Shown here in pieces: positions 1 to 4,687 of a stretch of 8,614 bases of DNA. The translations under genes and the position numbers were made by a program. This DNA is from Oscillospiraceae bacterium (lineage in GTDB: Bacteria > Bacillota > Clostridia > Oscillospirales > Ruminococcaceae), in contig JAFPXW010000437.1 of the NCBI GenBank assembly GCA_017394565.1, forward strand, positions 1 through 8,614, in the 5' to 3' direction. How positions within the stretch are numbered: the first letter of the stretch is position 1; every line of letters starts with the position of its first letter. The notes beneath the pieces are model-generated. The model did no database searches and had not been told where the DNA came from. It saw only the letters and a program-made list of their open reading frames with translations.

Positions 1-149
1 ATAAGTACCTCCTCGGCAGCATCACGCTCGATGACGAGCAGCAGGCCAACGCCGACGTCCAGGAGGACGAAAAGCTCGATTCCACCGACTCCCTGACGCT
101 TCTGAAGTACGTTGTCGAGATCATCGACGCGCGTCCGGTCAAGGAATAA
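1..149 (+). CDS. C-terminal end of a dockerin-containing (cellulosomal) protein, 5'-truncated
   Basis: Only the last 48 codons are in the window, reading in frame from base 3 to the TAA at 147-149. The residues look like the end of a type-I dockerin. KYLLGSI at the start matches the helix closing the first repeat. The second repeat follows, with a calcium-loop pattern D18-V-Q20-E-D22-E-K-L-D26-S27-T28-D29 and the helix LTLLKYVVEII. In dockerins, loop positions 1, 3, 5, 9 and 12 bind calcium; here they are D, Q, D, D, D, so Gln replaces the usual Asn. Loop positions 10-11, which help set cohesin choice, are Ser-Thr. The family role is to plug a secreted enzyme or structural protein into a cohesin on a scaffoldin. 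The catalytic part lies upstream of the window, so the enzyme type is unknown. A terminator follows about 40 bases downstream. Confidence 0.88.
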   Translation, partial: KYLLGSITLDDEQQANADVQEDEKLDSTDSLTLLKYVVEIIDARPVKE

Positions 150-189
150 TTTGCATCCGTGATCTCAAAGGTCAAAATCCTGCACATTC

Positions 190-220
190 AGAGAAGTCGC
201 TCCGGCGGCTTCTCTTTTTT
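190..220 (+). terminator. Rho-independent terminator after the dockerin gene
   Basis: AGAGAAG (190-196) pairs with CTTCTCT (209-215). A T-G wobble (197/208) and CGC/GCG (198-200/205-207) continue the stem to a TCCG tetraloop. A run of T follows at 216-220. This is a textbook intrinsic terminator ending the dockerin transcript. Confidence 0.93.
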
Positions 221-397
221 GTGACGGGATGGCGGCGCGGCGGTTGGAATCGGGGGTGCAGCCCAAATCGGGGTGCTGGGGGCGACGCCCCCTGCAAAAA
301 AGCCCCCTCCTTGGAGATAAGCAGGCAGCCAGCGAGTTTACGAGCGCAGCTGCTCGGGGGGGACAGGGGGGCGCCGCCCCCCTAAAAAAGCTTTTTT

Positions 398-429
398 AAA
401 AAAATAGCCCCCTCCTTGGGGAGGGGGTT
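398..429 (-). terminator. Minus-strand terminator-like hairpin with no gene feeding it
   Basis: CCCCCTCC (408-415) pairs perfectly with GGAGGGGG (420-427) across a TTGG loop, extendable by a G-T and an A-T pair (406-407/428-429). Read on the minus strand the hairpin is followed, after one A, by seven T residues (complement of 398-404), which is the form of an intrinsic terminator. On the plus strand no T-run follows. No minus-strand gene is recognisable to the right of it, so it may be part of the repeat block rather than the end of a gene. Confidence 0.6.
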
Positions 430-441
430 GGGGGTGGGGGG
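418..441 (+). other. Potential G-quadruplex motif with very short loops
   Basis: Four G-runs of 4, 5, 5 and 6 (418-421, 423-427, 430-434, 436-441) are separated by loops of 1, 2 and 1 bases (A, TT, T). This fits the most stable class of intramolecular G-quadruplex motif. The first two runs also form the right arm of the hairpin at 408-427, so the two structures exclude each other. Whether it folds in the cell is not known. Confidence 0.6.
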
Positions 442-584
442 AAAGAAACGCGCCTGTTCAATTTGCTAAGTTGTTAGCATTGCCACGGTGTGGGGAGATG
501 CTGAGCCACGCGAAGCAGAGGAAACGCGCCTTTTTTCATAACAGAACCTGAAAATTGATTTCCGCGCCTTCCTGCAAAAGGCTC
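442..584. other. Gene-free upstream region of the GH5 gene
   Basis: No coding region is supported here. Visible small elements are a TGCTAA-GTTG-TTAGCA inverted repeat (464-479), an 11-base direct repeat GAAACGCGCCT (445-455 and 521-531), and a third CGCGCCT at 563-569. No terminator, tRNA or known riboswitch pattern was recognised. Confidence 0.5.
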
Positions 585-613
585 TTTACATCCCGTCAGG
601 AATGTGCTATAAT
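585..613 (+). promoter_or_regulatory. Sigma-A-type promoter of the GH5 gene
   Basis: The -35 element TTTACA (585-590) and a perfect -10 TATAAT (608-613) are separated by 17 bases. A TG at 605-606 makes an extended -10 (TGCTATAAT). Transcription should start near 620, giving a leader of about 45-50 bases before the GH5 start. The -10 lies over an upstream in-frame ATG at 602, which rules that ATG out as the start. Confidence 0.85.
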
Positions 614-655
614 TGTTTCAAACACGCGGTGATCGGCTGCGCGTCATTCCCTGAC

Positions 656-661
656 AGGAGG
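656..661 (+). promoter_or_regulatory. Ribosome binding site that sets the GH5 start
   Basis: AGGAGG lies 3 bases before the ATG at 665 and 6 bases before the ATG at 668. The spacing favours 668; 665 would add only one Met. Confidence 0.85.
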
Positions 662-667
662 ATTATG

Positions 668-1828
668 ATGAATCGAAACAAACTCACCGCCCTGCTGCTT
701 TCCGCGATGCTGCTGCCTTTTTCCGGCTGTGCGAAAGGCTCCGGCGCAGACAGCGGCAAAATGCGCAGCGACCTCACCGCCATGACCTGCGCCCACGAAA
801 TGGGCGTCGGCATCAACCTCGGCAACACCTTCGAGGCGTACTGGGCTTCCGACAGCAACGCCACGTCCGGCGCTTCCATGATCGGCGACAATACGCCCGG
901 CGACTACGAAACCTGCTGGGGCGCCGTTGTCACCACGCGCGAATGCATCGACGGCTACGCCGACGCCGGATTTCACTGTGTGCGCATCCCCGTGTACTGG
1001 GGCAACATGATGGCGGATGACGGCACATTCACCATCCATGACGCTTACCTTGCCCGTGTCCGGGAGGTCGTGGATGACTGCCGCGCGAACGGGCTTTACG
1101 TCGTCCTGAACATCCATCACTACGACGAATTTCTCATCAAGCACTTTTCCAAGGAGGAGGCCCTTGATGCCGCTGCCGTTATCTGGAAGCAGATTGCTGA
1201 ATATTTCCGCGATTATTCGGACTTTCTCGTGTTCGAGGGCTATAACGAGGCCCTTGGCTCCGCACCCGATGACGTGGTCCTCTCCGAGGACGAGGCGTAT
1301 GATTATGTCAACGAGATGAATCAGGTGTTCGTCGATACCGTCCGCGCGACCGGCGGCAACAACGCCAGCCGCATCCTCATTGCCTCCGGCTACTGGACGA
1401 ACATCGACAACACCACGAAGGAAAAGTTCCGGATGCCGGACGATCCGGCCGGGGACAAGCTGATGGTGTCGGTGCATTATATCGACAACGCCTTCTACTG
1501 GATGAACATGGTCGGCGGCGACCGCTGGATCGACTACAGCCGTGCGCAGTGCGACCTGCTGACCGAGCGCTTCACGACGGAGAACATCCCGGTGTTCGTC
1601 GGCGAATGCACCTCCATCTACACAGCCGACCACTTCATCAAGCACCCGAAATACGAAACCTCCGCCGAATGTCTGCAATTCGAGCTTGACCTCGCCGCCG
1701 ACTGTGGATTCGTGCCGGTGCTGTGGGATGTCAACGACAACTTCTACTCGCGCACCGATTGCAGGATCAAATCCGAGGACGACCAGGCGGTCATCCGGGA
1801 AGTTGCACAGCGCATCGCCGCACATTAA
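668..1828 (+). CDS. Glycoside hydrolase family 5 lipoprotein (cellulase / endo-beta-glucanase type)
   Basis: A 386-residue secreted glycosidase. Residues 1-20 form a lipoprotein signal peptide: a basic start, a hydrophobic core and the lipobox FSG-C21. The mature enzyme should therefore be lipid-anchored on the outer face of the membrane. Residues about 40-380 match the GH5 barrel. Visible marks are INLGNTFEAY (49-58), the conserved Arg in CVRIPVYW (R106), NIHH (148-151), the acid/base Glu in GYNE (E194), HY (270-271), the nucleophile in VGEC (E313) and VLWD with W353. The N-terminal ETCWG...VTT pattern resembles subfamily GH5_4, known for endoglucanases, xyloglucanases and mixed-linkage glucanases; the exact substrate cannot be read from sequence. 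No dockerin or carbohydrate-binding module is attached. The mature part holds ten cysteines besides the lipobox. It stands alone between its own promoter and terminator. Confidence 0.94.
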   Translation: MNRNKLTALLLSAMLLPFSGCAKGSGADSGKMRSDLTAMTCAHEMGVGINLGNTFEAYWASDSNATSGASMIGDNTPGDYETCWGAVVTTRECIDGYADAGFHCVRIPVYWGNMMADDGTFTIHDAYLARVREVVDDCRANGLYVVLNIHHYDEFLIKHFSKEEALDAAAVIWKQIAEYFRDYSDFLVFEGYNEALGSAPDDVVLSEDEAYDYVNEMNQVFVDTVRATGGNNASRILIASGYWTNIDNTTKEKFRMPDDPAGDKLMVSVHYIDNAFYWMNMVGGDRWIDYSRAQCDLLTERFTTENIPVFVGECTSIYTADHFIKHPKYETSAECLQFELDLAADCGFVPVLWDVNDNFYSRTDCRIKSEDDQAVIREVAQRIAAH

Positions 1829-1944
1829 ATTTCTGATCTTTTTCTTGCCCTCCCGACATCAAAATCCTGCCACAGGAGATGTGGAACCACTCTATCATTT
1901 TTGTGAGAAAATCCTGATATGATAGTAATTTTTTCTATTTTCTG

Positions 1945-1984
1945 CCCTGATGCGCGCATCTGCGCATCAGGGTATGATTTTTTT
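1945..1984 (+). terminator. Strong Rho-independent terminator after the GH5 gene
   Basis: CCCTGATGCGC (1945-1955) pairs perfectly over 11 bp with GCGCATCAGGG (1962-1972), with a 6-base loop. A T-run follows at 1978-1984. The 116 bases between the GH5 stop and this hairpin hold only weaker structures: CCACA/TGTGG (1870-1884) and CTATCAT/ATGATAG (1892-1898/1919-1925), the latter followed by a T-rich stretch. Confidence 0.93.
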
Positions 1985-2016
1985 AATCAATTTCCGTATT
2001 TTTTTACGTTATCCCC

Positions 2017-2045
2017 TTGCAAAGGACAGGATTTCGTGGTATAAT
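2017..2045 (+). promoter_or_regulatory. Sigma-A-type promoter of the yfmF-yfmH-lgt-GGDEF/EAL operon
   Basis: TTGCAA (2017-2022) and TATAAT (2040-2045) are 17 bases apart, with an extended -10 (TGGTATAAT, 2037-2045). Transcription would begin near 2052, giving a leader of roughly 70 bases. The layout closely matches the folD promoter at 7581-7609. No other convincing promoter was seen before 7563. Confidence 0.85.
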
Positions 2046-2047
2046 AT

Positions 2048-2071
2048 AAGTGTATAATTAAGTGTATAATT
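2048..2071 (+). repeat. 12-bp tandem repeat carrying two extra TATAAT boxes
   Basis: AAGTGTATAATT occurs twice with no gap (2048-2059, 2060-2071), just downstream of the promoter -10. Each copy holds a TATAAT (2053-2058, 2065-2070), so three such boxes lie in 31 bases. Neither extra box has a good -35 partner. It could be a regulator site, an alternative initiation region or a chance duplication. Confidence 0.8.
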
Positions 2072-2110
2072 TTGCAATCTGTAAAGGCAATCCCGCACTT
2101 TGTATCATAG

Positions 2111-2116
2111 AAGGAG
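2111..2116 (+). promoter_or_regulatory. Ribosome binding site supporting a TTG start for yfmF
   Basis: AAGGAG lies 8 bases before the TTG at 2125. The only earlier in-frame start considered, a GTG at 2062, sits in the second tandem repeat without a ribosome site, close to the predicted transcription start. Confidence 0.85.
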
Positions 2117-2124
2117 TGACTTTT

Positions 2125-3399
2125 TTGAAGGAAATCACACAGGATCTCGGTCACGGCATCTCCCTGACACGCATCACCGAGCCAAAATTCACAACGAATA
2201 CGCTGATGGTCATGATGCTCGTTCCGGTCGTGCCGGAAAAGAACGCTGCCTATGCACTGGCACAGTCCCTGCTCACGCAGTCCTGCCGCAGGTATCCCGA
2301 TAATGCTTCCATGACGATCCGGCTCGATGAGATGTACGGCGCTTCCCTGAACAGCTCCCTGAGCATCAACGGTGGCGTGATGCAGATCCTCATCAGCGGC
2401 AGCGTCATTGCCAACCGCTATGCGCTTGCCGGCGAGGATCTTCTGGGTGATATGACCGACCTCCTGCTGGGCTGCCTCTTTGATCCGAATGTCAGGGACG
2501 GTGCCTTCGATGCAGGTGAATACAGGATCCAGCGCAAGGAACTGCTCGATGCGATTGATGCGATGATCAACAACAAGCGCGGTTACGCTCTCGTGCGTGC
2601 CCGTCAGATCGCATTCCGCGGCGAGCCGGATGCTTACCTCGTGTACGGTACGCGCGAGGATGTCGAAAAGCTCGATCCTGCGAGTGTTTATGAGGCTTAC
2701 CTCGATCTGCTGCGCCGTGCGGTGATCCGTGTGTATTGCGTCGGTCCCGAGCCCTGCGACGGTCTGCCGGAGCGTTTGCAGGAAGCTTTCGGAAAGCTCA
2801 CAGACCGCGCACCGGAGGCGCTTCCCTACGAAGCCCCCAGCAAGCCGAAGCCTGCTCCCGAATCCTTCACAGAACCCATGGAGGTCACACAGTCCAAGCT
2901 TGTCCTCGCATTCAAGGGCGAAAACCTGCCGTATGAAGCATTCCGGCTGTTCTCTGCCGTTTACGGCGGCACTCCCTTCTCGATGCTGTTCTCGAATGTG
3001 CGCGAGAAGATGAGCCTTTGCTACTACTGCGCGAGCCGTGTCATCGCCGGCAAGAATACGCTCATCGTAGACAGCGGCGTCGAGCTTGCCAATGCAGAGA
3101 AGGCGCACGAAGCCATTCTGGCACAGCTTGACGCGATGCGCCGCGGCGAATTCTCCGAGGAGCTGCTCGAGAACGCCAAGCACAGCATGGTCAATTCCCT
3201 GCGCGGGATCGGTGACACGCCGTCCTCCTGCATTTCGGATGCGTATGAGCGTTTCTACCGTCCGGACGGCGCCGATGTGGAGGAGCGCGTGCAGCGTTAC
3301 CTCTCGCTCACCCGTGAGGATATCATCGCCGTGGCCAATGCCCTGACCGAGGATACTGTTTATCTGATGCAGCAAGGAGGCGTACACGATGGAACGTAA
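2125..3399 (+). CDS. yfmF: YfmF: M16-family (pitrilysin-like) protein without the zinc motif, EF-P modification associated
   Basis: A 424-residue cytoplasmic protein; there is no signal peptide. It has the two-half layout of M16B peptidases. The zinc motif HxxEH is absent: the matching place reads roughly ALAQSLL (45-51). The C-terminal half keeps the family pattern FSMLFSNVREKMSLCYY (285-301). This is the profile of YfmF (B. subtilis ymfF), the inactive partner of YfmH. In Bacillus the ymfF/ymfH/ymfI genes are genetically linked to 5-aminopentanol modification of elongation factor EF-P; the biochemical step of the M16 pair is unclear. By analogy with other M16 pairs it may form a heterodimer with YfmH. 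It starts with TTG, chosen from the AAGGAG site 8 bases upstream. Its last 11 bases overlap yfmH, which suggests coupled translation. A plain 'insulinase family protein' label would also be correct. Confidence 0.88.
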   Translation: MKEITQDLGHGISLTRITEPKFTTNTLMVMMLVPVVPEKNAAYALAQSLLTQSCRRYPDNASMTIRLDEMYGASLNSSLSINGGVMQILISGSVIANRYALAGEDLLGDMTDLLLGCLFDPNVRDGAFDAGEYRIQRKELLDAIDAMINNKRGYALVRARQIAFRGEPDAYLVYGTREDVEKLDPASVYEAYLDLLRRAVIRVYCVGPEPCDGLPERLQEAFGKLTDRAPEALPYEAPSKPKPAPESFTEPMEVTQSKLVLAFKGENLPYEAFRLFSAVYGGTPFSMLFSNVREKMSLCYYCASRVIAGKNTLIVDSGVELANAEKAHEAILAQLDAMRRGEFSEELLENAKHSMVNSLRGIGDTPSSCISDAYERFYRPDGADVEERVQRYLSLTREDIIAVANALTEDTVYLMQQGGVHDGT

Positions 3400-4669
3400 C
3401 ACCGAGATCATCCGCAGCGAGCAAAGCGGCGCAGAATGCCTGCACGTCAAGCACCAGAGCGGTCTGGATATCTATATCATGGAAATGGAGGGCTACCACT
3501 CCTCCTTTGCCCTGTTCGGCACGAAGTATGGCTCCATCAATACGCGCTTCCGTGTGAAGGGCGAGGACACCTACACCGAAGTTCCGGAGGGCATCGCGCA
3601 CTACCTCGAGCACAAGCTTTTTGAGAACGAGGACTGCGACGCCTTTGAGAAATATGCACGCACCGGCGCCAATGCCAATGCCTACACATCCTTTGACCGG
3701 ACGGCGTACCTGTTCTCCTGCTCGGAGCATTTCGCCGAGTCGCTGGAGATCCTGCTCACGTTCGTACAGGAGCCTTACTTCACGCCGGAGAACGTCGAGA
3801 AGGAGCAGGGCATCATCGCCCAGGAGATCCGCATGAATGACGACGAGCCCGGCTGGCGCGTGTTCTTCAATATGCTGCGTGCGATGTACCACAACCATCC
3901 GGTCCGCATCGACATCGCAGGCACCGTCGAGAGCATCCGAAAGATCGACGCTGACCTGCTGTACAAGTGCTACCATACCTTTTATAATCTGCACAATATG
4001 ACGCTGGCGGTCGCCGGCAATGTCAAGGCGGACGAGGTGCTCGCACTCTGCGACAAGCTTCTGCGTCCGTGCGAGGATCAGGGGCTCGAACAGCTCTACG
4101 CCGACGAGCCCGACACGATCGTCAAAAATTATGTGGAAGATACGCTCCCCGTGGGTGCGCCGATCTTCAATCTCGGCTTCAAGCTTCGCCCGCTGAGCGG
4201 CATGGAACTTGTCCGCGCAGAGCTGCTGACCTCCACCATGCTCGAAGTCCTTCTGGGCCCGAGTTCCCGGCTTTACAACGAGATGCTGGAGGAGGGGCTC
4301 ATCAATTCCGAATTTGAGGCAGATGCGCCCTTCACCGGTGACGGCTACTTCGTACTGTCCTGCGGCGGCGAGACGCAGGATTCGGAGGCTGTCCGCGACC
4401 GCATCCTGGAGGAGATCCGCCGTGCGCAGAAGGATGGCTTCGACCAGGAAAGCTTCGAGCGCATCAAGCGCGTTCACTACGGCTCGATGATCCGTTCGCT
4501 CTCCAGCGTGGAGGCCAATGCCAGCATGATGCTCAATGCCTATATGGCCGGTGTATCGCCGTTTTCGAGCATCGAGTCCCTTGCGGAGATCACCTACGAG
4601 GACGCCTTGCAGTTCCTGCGTGACGAGGTCGATCCCGATCGTCATGTGCTGTCGGTCGTTCACAGCTAA
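3389..4669 (+). CDS. yfmH: YfmH: M16-family zinc metallopeptidase, EF-P modification associated
   Basis: A 426-residue cytoplasmic M16B peptidase with a complete inverted zinc motif: H71-Y-L-E74-H75, in which the two His bind zinc and Glu74 is the general base. The distal zinc ligand is Glu146 in EQGIIAQEI, with the usual second Glu seven residues earlier (E139). The C-terminal half has the family GPSSRLYNEMLEEGL segment (290-304). It is the active partner of YfmF and matches B. subtilis ymfH, whose role in EF-P modification is known genetically while its substrate is not. The ATG at 3389 is preceded by AAGGAGG (3374-3380) with 8 bases of spacing, lying inside the end of yfmF. The YfmF/YfmH pairing separates it from a generic processing peptidase, but substrate and product are unproven. 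Confidence 0.9.
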   Translation: MERNTEIIRSEQSGAECLHVKHQSGLDIYIMEMEGYHSSFALFGTKYGSINTRFRVKGEDTYTEVPEGIAHYLEHKLFENEDCDAFEKYARTGANANAYTSFDRTAYLFSCSEHFAESLEILLTFVQEPYFTPENVEKEQGIIAQEIRMNDDEPGWRVFFNMLRAMYHNHPVRIDIAGTVESIRKIDADLLYKCYHTFYNLHNMTLAVAGNVKADEVLALCDKLLRPCEDQGLEQLYADEPDTIVKNYVEDTLPVGAPIFNLGFKLRPLSGMELVRAELLTSTMLEVLLGPSSRLYNEMLEEGLINSEFEADAPFTGDGYFVLSCGGETQDSEAVRDRILEEIRRAQKDGFDQESFERIKRVHYGSMIRSLSSVEANASMMLNAYMAGVSPFSSIESLAEITYEDALQFLRDEVDPDRHVLSVVHS

Positions 4670-4674
4670 GGAGG
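4668..4674 (+). promoter_or_regulatory. Ribosome binding site of lgt with unusually long spacing
   Basis: AAGGAGG begins inside the yfmH stop codon. It lies 13 bases before the lgt ATG at 4688, longer than the 5-9 bases common in this window. No in-frame start codon lies closer to it, so ATG 4688 stands, perhaps with reduced efficiency. Confidence 0.7.
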
Positions 4675-4687
4675 ATCGGACTCTTTT

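Larger units (their letters stand above)
271..441. repeat. Duplicated GC-palindrome / A-tract extragenic repeat block
   Basis: The block has two related modules. Module 1 has the palindrome GGGGGCG-A-CGCCCCC (278-292), then an A-run, then AGCCCCCTCCTTGG (301-314). Module 2 has a perfect hairpin of A plus six G plus C, loop GCC, and its complement (365-383). An AAAAAAGCTTTTTT palindrome (384-397) and an A-run follow, then the same 14-base AGCCCCCTCCTTGG (406-419). Between the modules, CGAGC (341-345) can pair with GCTCG (352-356). No reading frame with a ribosome site is apparent. The structure resembles the extragenic palindromic repeats scattered in many clostridial genomes. That it recurs elsewhere in this genome is inference. 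Confidence 0.75.

Noticed and set aside
271..441. An insertion sequence or transposon remnant in the GC-rich block
   Set aside because: No transposase frame, terminal inverted repeats with target duplications or other mobile element marks were seen; only short palindromes and a direct repeat.
602..667. Upstream ATG at 602 as the GH5 start
   Set aside because: It lies at the promoter -10 element, upstream of the expected transcription start, and lacks a ribosome site. Starting at 668 gives a proper lipoprotein signal peptide.
644..1825. Open frame on the minus strand (393 codons) opposite the GH5 gene
   Set aside because: It tracks the GH5 coding region codon by codon; low-complexity Val/Gly/Asp/His-rich product with no domain.
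2062..2124. GTG at 2062 as the yfmF start
   Set aside because: It is in the tandem repeat close to the transcription start with no ribosome site, while AAGGAG is correctly placed for the TTG at 2125.
1987..3450. Open frame on the minus strand (487 codons) opposite yfmF
   Set aside because: It covers the operon promoter and leader and the whole of yfmF, with no motif; a shadow.
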